From Proteus vulgaris (lineage in GTDB: Bacteria > Pseudomonadota > Gammaproteobacteria > Enterobacterales > Enterobacteriaceae), in contig NZ_CP137920.1 of assembly GCF_033708015.1 (NCBI RefSeq), forward strand, positions 744,001 to 808,000: a stretch of DNA of 64,000 nt. The letters run 5' to 3'. Position 1 is the stretch's first letter; each line of letters begins with the position of its first letter. A program made the translations under genes and the position numbers. Of the stretch, positions 40,185 through 50,037 are shown piece after piece. The notes beneath the pieces are model-generated. The model was given only the letters and a program-made list of their open reading frames with translations, ran no database searches and was not told where the DNA came from.

Positions 40185-41958
40185 AAGTAAATCCGTTAAA
40201 GCGCTATTGCCTGCATTAAAGCGTCTTTTAACTTATGGTAAAACCTATCGCAAACCCATGACATGGGGTGTCATTATGTTATGGGCTGCTGCCGTAGCAG
40301 AAGTAGGTGGACCATTACTTGTGGGCTATTTTATTGATGCAAAAGTTGCCACGAATAATGTGGAGTTGATGTCATCATTGGGTCTAGCATTGGCTTTTAT
40401 TCTTTTGCAAGTGATTGCCGCCACACTTCATTATTATCAAGCCATTGTGTTTAATCATGCTGCTGTCGGGGTCGTACAACAATTACGCACCGATGTAATG
40501 AGTGCGGCACTCAAACAGCCATTAAGTGCTTTTGATAATCAGCCTGTGGGGCAATTAATTTCTCGTGTAACAAATGATACTGAGACGATTAAAGATTTGT
40601 TCGTGAACGTTTTGCCAACATTATTCCGAGCGATTGCATTAGTGGTTGTAATGCTAATAGCCATGTTTTTATTAGAATGGCGAATGGCATTCATCGCGAT
40701 GACTATCTTTCCTGCCGTTATCGGTGTCATGATGCTTTATCAGCGACTCAGTACGCCGATAGTCCGTAAAGTGCGTCATTTTCTCGCCAATATAAATGAT
40801 GGTTTCCATGAAGTTATTAATGGTATGTCAGTTATTCAGCAATTTAGGCAACAAGCTCGATTTGGTGAAAGAATGTCAGATGACAGCTGGCAACATTATC
40901 AAGCACGTATGAAAGCGTTAAAACTTGATGGGCTGTTATTACGTCCTTTATTAAGTATGCTCTCAGCGTTGGTTCTGTGTGGCTTATTAATGTTATTTGG
41001 ATATCAGGGCAGTGCAGTTATTGGTGTTGGGGTTATTTATGCATTTATCAGTTATTTAGGTCGATTAAATGAACCCTTGATCACATTGACATCACAACAA
41101 TCGATTTTACAACAGGCAGTTGTTTCTGGTGAGCGTGTTTTTGAACTAATGGATGCGCCTTTACAGCACTATGGTTCATCATCGCATTCCATCACTCAAG
41201 GTAATATTGATGTTAATTCGCTTTGGTTTGCGTATCGTGATGAGCAATGGGTATTAAAAGATATCAATTTAATGATCCCTGCTCGTTATTTTGTTGCATT
41301 TGTTGGTCACACCGGAAGCGGAAAGAGCACTTTAGCCAGTTTATTAATGGGGAATTATCCTTGGCAAAAAGGGAATATCTTTTTAGATAAGCAACCATTA
41401 GAAGCCTATTCACATGCTGCATTGCGTAGTGGTATTGCAATGGTGCAACAAGATCCCGTTTTATTATCGGGTTCACTGCATGACAATATTACGTTAGGAC
41501 GCGAATGTGATGAATCACATTTATGGCAGGTATTAGAAACAGTTCAACTGGATAAATGGGCTAAAGCCTTACCTGAAGGACTACAAACAGAACTTGGTGA
41601 ACAAGGTAGCCGCTTATCTGCTGGGCAAAAACAGTTACTGGCATTGGCGCGTGTATTATTAATACCTCCTCGTATTCTTATTTTGGACGAGGCAACGGCA
41701 AATATTGACTCAGGAACAGAACAAGCCATACAGAAGGCGTTAAAAGTCGTTAGGAAAAAAACAACACTGATTGTTATTGCTCATCGACTTTCCACGATTA
41801 TTGAAGCGAATGAAATTGTGGTGCTTCATCGTGGTGCAATTGTTGAGCAGGGCGATCATGCTAAGTTACTCTCGCAAAAAGGACGGTACTATAATATGTA
41901 TCAATTACAGCAAGTTAGAGAGTCGTTACAAGATCAAGCGCCTGTTGAAGTAGAATAA
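40171..41958 (+). CDS. mdlB: ABC exporter subunit MdlB
   Basis: Partner half-transporter of MdlA (595 residues), with membrane domain in the first 310 residues. The ATPase has Walker [10 protein letters not shown], signature [15 protein letters not shown] (Ala for Gly at the second position) and Walker [13 protein letters not shown] with the catalytic Glu intact. The heterodimer thus has one canonical and one impaired ATP site. The start at 40171 gives MTMNKSKS; an ATG two codons on is equally possible. It overlaps mdlA, indicating coupled translation, and is followed by a terminator. Confidence 0.92.
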   Translation: MTMNKSKSVKALLPALKRLLTYGKTYRKPMTWGVIMLWAAAVAEVGGPLLVGYFIDAKVATNNVELMSSLGLALAFILLQVIAATLHYYQAIVFNHAAVGVVQQLRTDVMSAALKQPLSAFDNQPVGQLISRVTNDTETIKDLFVNVLPTLFRAIALVVVMLIAMFLLEWRMAFIAMTIFPAVIGVMMLYQRLSTPIVRKVRHFLANINDGFHEVINGMSVIQQFRQQARFGERMSDDSWQHYQARMKALKLDGLLLRPLLSMLSALVLCGLLMLFGYQGSAVIGVGVIYAFISYLGRLNEPLITLTSQQSILQQAVVSGERVFELMDAPLQHYGSSSHSITQGNIDVNSLWFAYRDEQWVLKDINLMIPARYFVAFVGHTGSGKSTLASLLMGNYPWQKGNIFLDKQPLEAYSHAALRSGIAMVQQDPVLLSGSLHDNITLGRECDESHLWQVLETVQLDKWAKALPEGLQTELGEQGSRLSAGQKQLLALARVLLIPPRILILDEATANIDSGTEQAIQKALKVVRKKTTLIVIAHRLSTIIEANEIVVLHRGAIVEQGDHAKLLSQKGRYYNMYQLQQVRESLQDQAPVEVE

Positions 41959-41985
41959 TAATCTTAAATAAAATATATCATTTTA

Positions 41986-42020
41986 GAGGGCACATCATTT
42001 TTATGTATGTGCCCTTTTTG
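41986..42020 (+). terminator. mdlAB terminator
   Basis: The stem AGGGCACAT/ATGTGCCCT is followed by TTTT. Confidence 0.85.
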
Positions 42021-42064
42021 ATTTCCCAATTATCTTACTTTTATCAAAATAGTCGTCGTATTTT

Positions 42065-42081
42065 TGCACCAACTCGGTGAA
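42065..42081. promoter_or_regulatory. NtrC (GlnG) binding site
   Basis: TGCACC-AACTC-GGTGAA matches the NtrC palindrome TGCACC-N5-GGTGCA except at two outer bases. Its centre is about 95 bases upstream of the predicted start of the sigma-54 promoter, a normal enhancer distance. Confidence 0.75.
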
Positions 42082-42141
42082 CCTTTTCATTTAAATGATT
42101 TCAAAAATAAAATTTTATTAAAATATCAATGAGTTAAATAA

Positions 42142-42156
42142 TGGCATGTCTTTTGC
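42142..42156 (+). promoter_or_regulatory. Sigma-54 promoter of glnK-amtB
   Basis: TGGCATGTCTTTTGC has the -24 GG and -12 GC at the exact sigma-54 spacing (consensus TGGCAC-N5-TTGC). Transcription should start near 42168, 33 bases before glnK. Confidence 0.85.
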
Positions 42157-42200
42157 TTTTCTATATAGGCTTTTTTCTTTCAAATATCGACGAGGTTTAT

Positions 42201-42539
42201 ATGAAATATATCATCGCCATTATTAAGCCATTTAAATTAGAAGAAGTGCGAGAGGAGCTCTCTGAGTTAGGTATAAAAGGAATGACAATCAGTGAAGTAA
42301 AGGGATATGGACGACAAAAAGGACATGCGGAATTGTATAGAGGAGCAGAATACGAAGTTAATTTTCTCCCCAAAGTAAAAATAGAACTCGCTATTTGTGA
42401 TGAGCAACTTGAGTCAGTTATGCAACTGATAATGCAAGCGACTGATACAGGGAAGGTAGGAGATGGGAAAATTTTTGTTTTTGAATTATTGCAGGCTGTT
42501 CGTATTCGTACTGGTGAGTCTGGTGATGAAGCACTTTAA
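42201..42539 (+). CDS. glnK: Nitrogen regulatory PII protein GlnK
   Basis: PII signalling protein of 112 residues that binds ATP/ADP and 2-oxoglutarate and blocks AmtB when ammonium is plentiful. The T-loop with uridylylation Tyr51 (RGAEYEVNFLPKVKIE) and the ATP-binding TGKVGDGKIFV and RIRTGE motifs are intact. The frame is open to 42141, but that first ATG lies inside the sigma-54 promoter, so the ATG at 42201 after GAGG is the real start. It forms an operon with amtB, 12 bases downstream. Confidence 0.96.
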   Translation: MKYIIAIIKPFKLEEVREELSELGIKGMTISEVKGYGRQKGHAELYRGAEYEVNFLPKVKIELAICDEQLESVMQLIMQATDTGKVGDGKIFVFELLQAVRIRTGESGDEAL

Positions 42540-42551
42540 AGGGGATATTCG

Positions 42552-43844
42552 ATGAAACGCTTACTTTCTTTGCTATTAATGTTAGTGCTTACACATTTTT
42601 CTTCGTCTGTATTTGCGACTGAAACAACCATTGCTGATAAAGCGGATAACGGTTTTATGTTGATATGTACGGCTTTGGTCTTTTTTATGTCTATACCCGG
42701 TATTGCTCTGTTTTATGGCGGATTATTAAGAGGGAAAAACGTACTTTCTTTGATCACGCAAGTAATGATGATCTTCAGTGTCGTTATTATTCTTTGGGTT
42801 ACGTTTGGTTATAGTTTGGCATTTACTGCGGGTAATAAAATTTGGGGTGGGTGGTCACTTACTTTTTTAAATAATGTATCACTAGATTCGCTCGCTGGTT
42901 CAATGAATCAGTATATACATATTGCGTTTCAAGGCTCTTTTGCTGTTATCACTGTTGCATTAATTATTGGAGCATTAGGAGAGCGCATTCGTTTTTCTGC
43001 ACTACTTATTTTTACGATCATTTGGTTCACATTTTCTTATATCCCTATTGCGCATATGGTATGGGGAGAAGGCGGTTGGTTAATCGATGATGGTGCATTA
43101 GATTTTGCAGGGGGAACGGTCGTGCATATTAACGCGGCTATTGCGGCTCTTGTTGGTGCTTACTTACTTGGTAAACGAAGAGATAGCCAGCATACAGCAC
43201 TTAAACCTCATAATTTGCCCATGGTCTTTACTGGTACAGCGGTACTCTATATTGGTTGGTTTGGTTTTAATGCAGGCTCTGCTGGCAGTGCAAATGCGAT
43301 TGCGGCTTTAGCATTTCTGAATACAGTAATAGCAACTGCTGGAGCTGTACTTTCTTGGACAGCATCAGAATGGCTCACCAGAGGGAAACCTTCTATGCTG
43401 GGCAGTTGTTCTGGCTGTATTGCAGGATTAGTTGCGATTACACCCGCTGCTGGTACGGTCGGAATGATGGGCGCTTTATTTATCGGTGTCATGGGGGGGA
43501 TCATCGGACTTTGGGGCGTCGTTGTTTTAAAGCGCTGGTTAAAAGCTGATGATGTTTGTGATGTTTTTGGTATTCACGGTACTTGCGGTATTGCTGGTTG
43601 CTTATTAACAGGGATATTTACGGCTTCATTTTTAGGTGGAGTGGGATATAGCGATGGAATGACACTCAGTAAACAAGTTGTAATTCAACTAATTAGTGTC
43701 GTGATCACAGTGATTTGGTCTGGTGTTGTCGCTTACACAAGTTTTAAAATTGCAGATAAGCTGGTAGGTTTACGTGTTACAGAAGAGGAAGAGCATGATG
43801 GATTAGATTTAACCACTCATGGTGAAAGAGCCTATCAACAATAA
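42552..43844 (+). CDS. amtB: Ammonium transporter AmtB
   Basis: Amt/Rh-family ammonium channel (430 residues). A cleavable signal (MKRLLSLLLMLVLTHFSSSVFA) precedes eleven membrane helices, as in E. coli. The substrate path residues are visible: Trp/Asp/His in the GGTVVHINAA region (Asp of DFAGG and first pore His) and the second pore His in VFGIHGTCGIAG. GlnK binds its cytoplasmic face, which explains the operon. Expression is expected only under nitrogen limitation through the shared sigma-54 promoter. Confidence 0.96.
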   Translation: MKRLLSLLLMLVLTHFSSSVFATETTIADKADNGFMLICTALVFFMSIPGIALFYGGLLRGKNVLSLITQVMMIFSVVIILWVTFGYSLAFTAGNKIWGGWSLTFLNNVSLDSLAGSMNQYIHIAFQGSFAVITVALIIGALGERIRFSALLIFTIIWFTFSYIPIAHMVWGEGGWLIDDGALDFAGGTVVHINAAIAALVGAYLLGKRRDSQHTALKPHNLPMVFTGTAVLYIGWFGFNAGSAGSANAIAALAFLNTVIATAGAVLSWTASEWLTRGKPSMLGSCSGCIAGLVAITPAAGTVGMMGALFIGVMGGIIGLWGVVVLKRWLKADDVCDVFGIHGTCGIAGCLLTGIFTASFLGGVGYSDGMTLSKQVVIQLISVVITVIWSGVVAYTSFKIADKLVGLRVTEEEEHDGLDLTTHGERAYQQ

Positions 43845-43850
43845 TTGTCT

Positions 43851-43876
43851 ATTCCCCCTCAATTGAGGGGGGAATA
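43851..43876. terminator. Hairpin between amtB and tesB
   Basis: A near-perfect stem ATTCCCCcTCAA/TTGAgGGGGGAAT between convergent genes. Neither strand has a clean T-run, so bidirectional termination is probable but not certain. Confidence 0.55.
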
Positions 43877-43886
43877 TGCCAAGATA

Positions 43887-44762
43887 TTATTTTGAATGTT
43901 TAGGCCGTTTTTGGCGAATAACGCCTTCTTGAACAGAAGAGGCAACGAGTTGACCATTTGTATTAAAGAATTTACCTCTAACAAATCCTCTCCCCCCCGA
44001 TGCTGAAGGGCTTTCAATTACATAAAGTAACCAATCATCCACACGGAATGGGCGATGAAACCACATAGAATGATCAATCGTAGCGACCTGCAGACTTGTA
44101 TCCATAAAACCTAAGCCATAAGGTTGTAGAGCGGTTGGTAGAAAATCAAAATCAGAAATATAACCAAGCAAGTATTGATGTAAGAAAGGATCTGATGGCA
44201 TTTCACCACGACTACGATACCAAACATAGCGTTCAGCAGGTGCTTTAGAGTAGCCAAAAGGGCTAAAATATTGCACCGGACGCGCTTCAAAAGGCGTTTC
44301 TCGTAGTGCTAAAGATTTAATCGGCTCGGGTAATTTAGGCGCTAATTTCTTTAAAATCTCATGCTGTGAGATAAGTTCATTAGGAAAAGGCACATCTGGC
44401 ATTGTATCTTGATGTTCAAAACCTTCTTCAAATTCTTGAAAAGAAACCGTCATATAAAAAATAGGTTTACCATGCTGAATGGCGCTGACTCTACGAGTAC
44501 TAAATGAACCACCATCACGAATAAATTCTACATCATAAACGATAGGCTTATGGCTATCACCAGGACGTAAAAAGTAGCTATGAAATGAGTTGATATAGCG
44601 GTTATCCGCAATTGTCTGTTTTGCTGCGTATAGTGCTTGTCCTACAACTTGCCCACCAAAAACTTGAGGTAATCCTAAATCTTCGCTTTGACCTCTAAAT
44701 AGGCCTTCTTCTATTTTTTCAAGTGCCATCAAATTAATGAGATCTTTCAATGCTTGACTCAT
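43887..44762 (-). CDS. tesB: Acyl-CoA thioesterase II TesB
   Basis: Double-hotdog thioesterase of 291 residues that hydrolyses medium- and long-chain acyl-CoA. The family motifs [12 protein letters not shown] (about 34-45), HSYFLRPGD, and the C-terminal SLDH-type region [21 protein letters not shown] are present. It is monocistronic on the minus strand, convergent with amtB, in the same place as in E. coli. Confidence 0.95.
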   Translation of the reverse strand: MSQALKDLINLMALEKIEEGLFRGQSEDLGLPQVFGGQVVGQALYAAKQTIADNRYINSFHSYFLRPGDSHKPIVYDVEFIRDGGSFSTRRVSAIQHGKPIFYMTVSFQEFEEGFEHQDTMPDVPFPNELISQHEILKKLAPKLPEPIKSLALRETPFEARPVQYFSPFGYSKAPAERYVWYRSRGEMPSDPFLHQYLLGYISDFDFLPTALQPYGLGFMDTSLQVATIDHSMWFHRPFRVDDWLLYVIESPSASGGRGFVRGKFFNTNGQLVASSVQEGVIRQKRPKHSK

Positions 44763-45123
44763 AGTGTACCTGTATCATTCGATCTGGTTGTGTTTTAATA
44801 AAGTTGATTATATACAATCCTAAGGATATAAAAAAATAATCTCCTTTTTTATCTTAGAGAGTTATCTAATGATAAATGAACAGCGTTGATAAGATTATTG
44901 TTTATCATCTTATCTGGTACGTCGTAAAACCGATCCTTCAGGGAGTGGAAGATGTCAATGAATATCCCAGATGAATTTGTGAGAGGAAAAAGGCGCGTTT
45001 AAGGCAATTGAATAATCAGTAAGTGCGGATTTGGGTAATTAATCATCACTTAGGCTCGCTTTCCTTGCTATTTGGATCAGTTTAAAACATAATGCGTGAC
45101 GTCTTAGCAATAAGACAATCTAT
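44763..45123. other. tesB-ffs intergenic region
   Basis: These 361 bases hold the tesB promoter on the minus strand and the ffs promoter (45065-45093). A 16-codon frame at 44952-45002 with a good ribosome binding site is described under findings; nothing else is recognised. Confidence 0.4.
45065..45093 (+). promoter_or_regulatory. ffs promoter
   Basis: TTGCTA (45065-45070), a 17-base spacer, and CATAAT (45088-45093), followed by a GCGTG discriminator typical of growth-rate-regulated stable RNA genes. The primary transcript would carry a leader of about 20 bases, consistent with RNase P trimming of 4.5S RNA. Confidence 0.65.
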
Positions 45124-45235
45124 GGGGTCTTGTTGGTTCTCCCGCAACGCTAACTTGTTAACTCGGTCAGGTCCGGAAGGAAGCAGCCATGGCAGGTGTC
45201 GCGTGTGCCGGGATGTCGCTGGCAAGGCCCCACCC
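45124..45235 (+). ncRNA. ffs: 4.5S RNA, signal recognition particle RNA
   Basis: The sequence is nearly identical to E. coli 4.5S RNA. The conserved core with GGTCAGGTCCGGAAGGAAGC carries the GGAA tetraloop and the asymmetric and symmetric loops that bind Ffh. The 5' end GGGGTCTTG pairs with CAAGGCCCC at the 3' end to close the long hairpin. With Ffh it forms the SRP that targets inner-membrane proteins co-translationally. The ends are estimated from the closing stem and the E. coli 114-nt mature RNA. Confidence 0.95.
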
Positions 45236-45619
45236 AATTTCTAGCTCTTCGTAATTTCCAATCCTTCATAGCTATTATCTTCTAACATTTTTATTTTCTT
45301 TTATATCTTTACTCTTTATGCATGTTTTTTTGGGCATTATTTTCTTTGGATTTGAGAGTCAATATTATTGAATAGAAAATAGTATGCTTAATGTATCAAT
45401 TTATTATTGGAAAATTTACGGTAGTGCTTATAAACGGAAGAAATATTTGGGCAAAGGAGTGCAGTCATGCCGTAATAAGTCAACGGCATGATGGTGTGTA
45501 ATCATTCTACTGATAAGAAAACGTGAATAAAACGATATCTAAATTAAGAAATAATAACCCTACTACTATAAAAAATTAAAATAGCAAAAATAAAACTAAG
45601 GTAATTAAATAAAACTAGA
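45236..45619. other. Gap between ffs and hha
   Basis: 384 A+T-rich bases. The only structure seen is a hairpin at 45466-45490 (CATGCCGT/ACGGCATG, nine-base loop), about 130 bases beyond the hha stop. Two overlapping frames of 35-36 codons near 45380-45500 are not credible genes. Confidence 0.4.
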
Positions 45620-45823
45620 TTATCTTACAAATTTCCAAACAGACGCTGGAATTTTATCATAGAGTTTATTCATTGTGAGTTCTGCTAAACGGTGGTCTGC
45701 GGCTGAATAAAACAGCTCTAGCTCATCATCAGAGAGTTCATATTTATTTTTTTCAATCACACGTTCTAATGTTTCGATTGAAGTACATTTTCTTAAACGC
45801 ATTAGATAGTCAGTCTTAGTCAT
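45620..45823 (-). CDS. hha: Hha/YmoA-family nucleoid modulator
   Basis: Small all-helical protein of 67 residues, nearly identical to Hha and YmoA from [13 protein letters not shown] to the end. It lacks the five extra N-terminal residues of E. coli Hha, so it is closer to YmoA in layout. Hha binds H-NS and helps silence A+T-rich acquired and virulence genes in response to temperature and osmolarity. It follows tomB by 45 bases on the same strand; in E. coli this pair behaves as a toxin (Hha) and antitoxin (TomB). Confidence 0.95.
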   Translation of the reverse strand: MTKTDYLMRLRKCTSIETLERVIEKNKYELSDDELELFYSAADHRLAELTMNKLYDKIPASVWKFVR

Positions 45824-45868
45824 GTTGTCTTTTCTCTATTATTAAAATAAAACTAAAGATAATTAAAA

Positions 45869-46231
45869 TTACTTAATATAACTTTTTGGGTTCTTGGCAA
45901 TGAGAGTTAAAAGTGACTGGTTTAACTCTTTCCAATTATTGATGTCTGAGTAAGAAATTGATGTATTACCAAATAAACGATAAGTCTCTTCAAGATATTC
46001 TTCTATAAGTGTATTAATGACATGTTTATCTGGGTGCTTAATCTTAAATTTCCAACTAAAGTCCATAATGTGTTCAATTAGGACATTAAGGTCAACGCTT
46101 TTTGTGCTACTCAGATCGTTATACCAAACTGTGTTCCCTTTATTTAATGAACCTAAAGCTTGCTGTAATAGTTCTTCGCATAAAAATGACAATTCGGCTA
46201 AATCTACTTTTTCTGGTGAATATTCGTCCAT
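45869..46231 (-). CDS. tomB: Hha toxicity modulator TomB (YbaJ)
   Basis: Helical acidic protein of 120 residues with family features MDEYSPEKVDLAELSFLCEELL and VLIEHIMDFSWKFKIKHPD. In E. coli, TomB promotes oxidation of a cysteine in Hha and so relieves its toxicity, which affects biofilm and persistence. The start is the ATG at 46231 (MDEYSPEK); a TTG four codons upstream is less likely. It is transcribed ahead of hha from a very A+T-rich upstream region. Confidence 0.88.
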   Translation of the reverse strand: MDEYSPEKVDLAELSFLCEELLQQALGSLNKGNTVWYNDLSSTKSVDLNVLIEHIMDFSWKFKIKHPDKHVINTLIEEYLEETYRLFGNTSISYSDINNWKELNQSLLTLIAKNPKSYIK

Positions 46232-46821
46232 AACATATCGCAATTGAATTAATAGAAAATATTCATTAATAATGATAAATACTTAAACTTAAGTTTATTA
46301 ATGGGATACATCACATAATTCATTAATGGATTAATAAAAAACATAAACTTGAAAATGGGGGTTTATATTTACTCGTATGCTAAAAGAGTTTAATAATTAT
46401 ATTTATTATTTCTAACAAAGTAATAGCATATCGAAAGAGAACGCTAAACACTCAATTACATACGAATGAGTTTAAAACTTATACAATAAGTATTTCTTTG
46501 CTTAATATAGCACTATTATTGCATAAGTCACTATCTGAACAACAGAATTTTGTCTATTTTCGTAAAAATCAATAAATCTCAATTAAGGGGGATTCCTCTT
46601 AACATAATGATTATCTTAGTTTTTAGCGTATTTTTAAATGTTTAACCGTGTAAATGAGGCATAATTATCGTTGTTATTTATAAATAACAGAGCAGCTTAA
46701 CTTTGACAAAAAGTCACATATAAGAAAAAAAATAAAATGAATTTATTGATTAAAGAGATACTTCCTAAAAATAATATAATGAGATAAGTTTTCATTTAAA
46801 ACAATACATCAATAGATAAAG
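46232..46821. other. Very A+T-rich region upstream of tomB-hha
   Basis: About 590 bases without a gene, among the lowest G+C of the window, with many A/T runs. It must hold the tomB-hha promoter. Its composition and position suggest an H-NS/Hha-bound regulatory region (inference). Confidence 0.4.
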
Positions 46822-46847
46822 AAAAAGGTCGCTTTCGCGACCTTTTT
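46822..46847 (-). terminator. acrAB terminator
   Basis: The perfect hairpin AAAAAGGTCGC / GCGACCTTTTT with loop TTTC lies 27 bases past the acrB stop. Confidence 0.9.
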
Positions 46848-46873
46848 AGCATTATCACTCAAATTCATTCTAA

Positions 46874-49800
46874 TTAGTGTGAATGATTTGGATGCTCTAA
46901 ATCTTCATTTTTCTTCGCAAATCGTCTACGGATCACGACGAAGAAGATAGGAACAAAATAGATAGCAAGGGAGGTTGCGGCAATCATACCACCGAATACA
47001 CCTGTACCTACTGAGTTCTGAGCACCAGAACCTGCACCGTTACTTAATACCAGAGGAATAACCCCTAACATAAAGGCCAGAGAGGTCATTAGAATTGGAC
47101 GTAGACGCATTCTAACAGAATCTAACGTTGCTTCTATGAGTCCTTTACCTTCTTTCTCCATCAAGTCTTTGGCGAATTCAACAATTAAGATTGCGTTTTT
47201 CGCCGATAACCCAATGGTTGTTAAAAGCCCAACCTTAAAGTAAACGTCGTTTTCAAGGCCTCTTACTGATGTTAATGCAAGAGCACCAATAACACCCAGT
47301 GGAACGACTAACATAACGGAGAATGGTACTGACCAGCTTTCATACAGAGCAGCAAGACAAAGGAATACAACTATCAAGGAAATGGTATACAGCGCAGGCG
47401 CTTGGTTACCCGATAAACGTTCTTGATATGACATTCCTGTCCATTCATAACCGATACCGCTTGGTAGTTTACTTGCGAGATCTTCCATCATGAGCATTGC
47501 ATCACCACTACTTTGACCAGGTGTTGCACTACCTTGAATTTGAACTGCTGGTAAACCGTTATAACGCTCTAAACGAGGAGAGCCGTATAACCAAGGATCT
47601 TTACTTGTATCAATGAACGATGAGAATGGAACCATCTGACCGATATTGTTACGAACATAAAGATTGCCGATATCTTGTGGCAACATACGGAATTGTGATT
47701 CAGCTTGAACGTAAACTTTCTTAACACGACCACGGTCGATAAAGTCGTTTACATAGCTACCACCAAACATCGTACCTAATGTTGAATAGATATCACTGAT
47801 TGCAACACCTTGAGCTTGTGCTTTTTCTAGGTCGATATACAGACGATACTGTGAAGTATCTTCCTGACCATTAGGACGCACACCCGTTAACATTTGAGGT
47901 TGTTGTGCTGCCATTCCGAGTAATTGATTTCTCGCTTCCATGAGTTTTTCGTGACCGAGGTTAGCTTTATCCACCAACTCGAACTCGAAACCACCCGCAG
48001 AACCTAACTCAACAATCGCTGGAATATTAAATGAATAAACAAAGGCTTCCTTTATTTGGGATAGTGCCATGTTAGCACGTCCTACGATAGCTGGAACTTT
48101 GTCTTCTTCTGCTTTACGTTCATCCCAGTCATTCAATACAACGAAAACTAAACCCATATTTTGGCCTTGACCACCGAAGCCGAAGCCACTTACGGTAAAG
48201 ACAGATTTAACAAGTTCTTTTTCATCAGTATTGAAGTAGTCATTGACTCTTTCGAGTACATCTTGGGTTTGTTCTTGTGTCGAGCCAGCAGGCAACTGAA
48301 CCATTGTCAGCAATACCCCTTGGTCTTCTTCAGGCAAGAACGATGCAGGTAGACGAATAAACATTAACGCCATGCCCGCGACTAATAAAACGTAAATTAA
48401 CAAGTAACGTCCTGTACCACGAAGAGTACGAGATACGCTGTCAGTATAGTGATGGCTGCTCTTTTCAAAGGTACGGTTAAACCAACCAAAGAAACCAGTT
48501 TGTACACCATGACTGCCTTTCGGTATAGGTTTTAACATCGTTGCACAAAGTGCAGGTGTTAAAATCAATGCAACGAAAACAGATAGAATCATTGCTGATA
48601 CGATGGTGATCGAGAACTGGCGATAAATCGCACCTGTTGAACCACCAAAAAATGCCATTGGAATAAATACCGCAGACAGCACAAGTGCGATACCTACCAG
48701 TGCACTTTGGATTTGCCCCATCGATTTACGTGTTGCTTCTTTAGGTGATAAACCTTCTTCTTGCATTACACGTTCGACGTTTTCTACCACAACGATGGCG
48801 TCATCCACCAGAAGCCCGATGGCAAGTACCATCGCGAACATCGTCAAGGTATTTATCGAATAACCGAATGCTGAGAGTATGGCGAAGGTACCTAACAATA
48901 CAACAGGCACTGCAATTGTTGGAATTAACGTAGCACGGAAGTTCTGTAAGAACAGATACATAACTACGAATACCAGCATGATTGCTTCAACGAGCGTTTT
49001 TACTACTTCGAAAATAGAGATCTTAACGAATGGCGTTGTATCGTAAGGATAAACGACCTCTAATCCCGCAGGGAAGAACGGCTCCATTTCAGCCAATGCT
49101 GCACGTACCGCGGTTGCTGTATCTAACGCATTGGCACCCGTTGCTAATTTAATACCGATACCCGAAGCAGGTAGGCCATTAAAGCGAGCAACAGTACTGT
49201 AGCTTTCTGCTCCCATCTCAACCACACCGAGATCTTTTAGCTTAACCTGTGAACCATCGGTGTTAACCTTCATCAGGATATCACCAAATTGTTCTGCGGT
49301 GTTGAGTCGAGTTTGAGCAATAATTGATACGTTTAAACGTTGACCAGGAACAGGAGGTGTGCCTCCTAATTGACCCGCTGCCACTTGGTTATTCTGCGCT
49401 TTAATCGCATTAGTCACATCAAGTGTGGTCATGTTATATTTCACCAGTTTATCGGGATCTAACCAAATACGCATGGCGTATTGAGTACCAAATAACTGGG
49501 TTTCCCCCACACCAGTAACACGGCTTATGGGGTCTTTAATTGTAGCACCGACATAGTCTGCGATATCATCTTGTGACATTGAACCGTCATTTGAGATGAA
49601 CCCCGCAACCATCAAGAATGAACTTGAGGATTTATCAACACTAATCCCTTGTTGTTGCACTTCCTGAGGTAATAAAGGCATAGCAAGTTGCAGTTTATTC
49701 TGCACCTGTACTTGCGCGATATCAGGGTCAGTACCTGCTTCAAAGGTCAGAGTGATATTCATCATACCCGCTGAGTCACTGGTCGCAGACATATACACCA

Positions 49801-50023
49801 TGTTATCGATACCGTTCATATTCTGTTCGATAACTTGGGTAACGGTGTTCTGCACAGTGGTGGCATCAGCACCCGGATAAACCGCAGAGATAGAAATCGC
49901 TGGCGGTGCAATCGTTGGATACTGGGCAACAGGCAATTTGATGAGTGCCAGAAGACCTGCGAGCATGGTAATTATCGCAATTACCCACGCAAATATCGGT
50001 CTATCTATAAAAAACTTAGGCAT
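46874..50023 (-). CDS. acrB: RND multidrug efflux pump AcrB
   Basis: Inner-membrane RND pump of 1049 residues, the exact length of E. coli AcrB. It extrudes many drugs, dyes, bile salts and detergents by proton exchange, together with AcrA and TolC. The proton-relay aspartate pair is in [17 protein letters not shown] (about 407-408), and the relay Lys is in the C-terminal helix segment [15 protein letters not shown]. The N-terminal [17 protein letters not shown] and the two large periplasmic loops are intact. It starts 14 bases after the acrA stop. Overexpression of this pump reduces tigecycline susceptibility in Proteus (established knowledge). Confidence 0.97.
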   Translation of the reverse strand: MPKFFIDRPIFAWVIAIITMLAGLLALIKLPVAQYPTIAPPAISISAVYPGADATTVQNTVTQVIEQNMNGIDNMVYMSATSDSAGMMNITLTFEAGTDPDIAQVQVQNKLQLAMPLLPQEVQQQGISVDKSSSSFLMVAGFISNDGSMSQDDIADYVGATIKDPISRVTGVGETQLFGTQYAMRIWLDPDKLVKYNMTTLDVTNAIKAQNNQVAAGQLGGTPPVPGQRLNVSIIAQTRLNTAEQFGDILMKVNTDGSQVKLKDLGVVEMGAESYSTVARFNGLPASGIGIKLATGANALDTATAVRAALAEMEPFFPAGLEVVYPYDTTPFVKISIFEVVKTLVEAIMLVFVVMYLFLQNFRATLIPTIAVPVVLLGTFAILSAFGYSINTLTMFAMVLAIGLLVDDAIVVVENVERVMQEEGLSPKEATRKSMGQIQSALVGIALVLSAVFIPMAFFGGSTGAIYRQFSITIVSAMILSVFVALILTPALCATMLKPIPKGSHGVQTGFFGWFNRTFEKSSHHYTDSVSRTLRGTGRYLLIYVLLVAGMALMFIRLPASFLPEEDQGVLLTMVQLPAGSTQEQTQDVLERVNDYFNTDEKELVKSVFTVSGFGFGGQGQNMGLVFVVLNDWDERKAEEDKVPAIVGRANMALSQIKEAFVYSFNIPAIVELGSAGGFEFELVDKANLGHEKLMEARNQLLGMAAQQPQMLTGVRPNGQEDTSQYRLYIDLEKAQAQGVAISDIYSTLGTMFGGSYVNDFIDRGRVKKVYVQAESQFRMLPQDIGNLYVRNNIGQMVPFSSFIDTSKDPWLYGSPRLERYNGLPAVQIQGSATPGQSSGDAMLMMEDLASKLPSGIGYEWTGMSYQERLSGNQAPALYTISLIVVFLCLAALYESWSVPFSVMLVVPLGVIGALALTSVRGLENDVYFKVGLLTTIGLSAKNAILIVEFAKDLMEKEGKGLIEATLDSVRMRLRPILMTSLAFMLGVIPLVLSNGAGSGAQNSVGTGVFGGMIAATSLAIYFVPIFFVVIRRRFAKKNEDLEHPNHSH

Positions 50024-50037
50024 GGATCACCGACTCC

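Noticed and set aside
42141..42200. 20-codon N-terminal extension of glnK
   Set aside because: Its ATG lies within the sigma-54 promoter, upstream of the expected transcription start.
45380..45500. Two overlapping 35-36 codon frames between ffs and hha
   Set aside because: They overlap each other in different frames, lack clear ribosome binding sites and match no known small protein.
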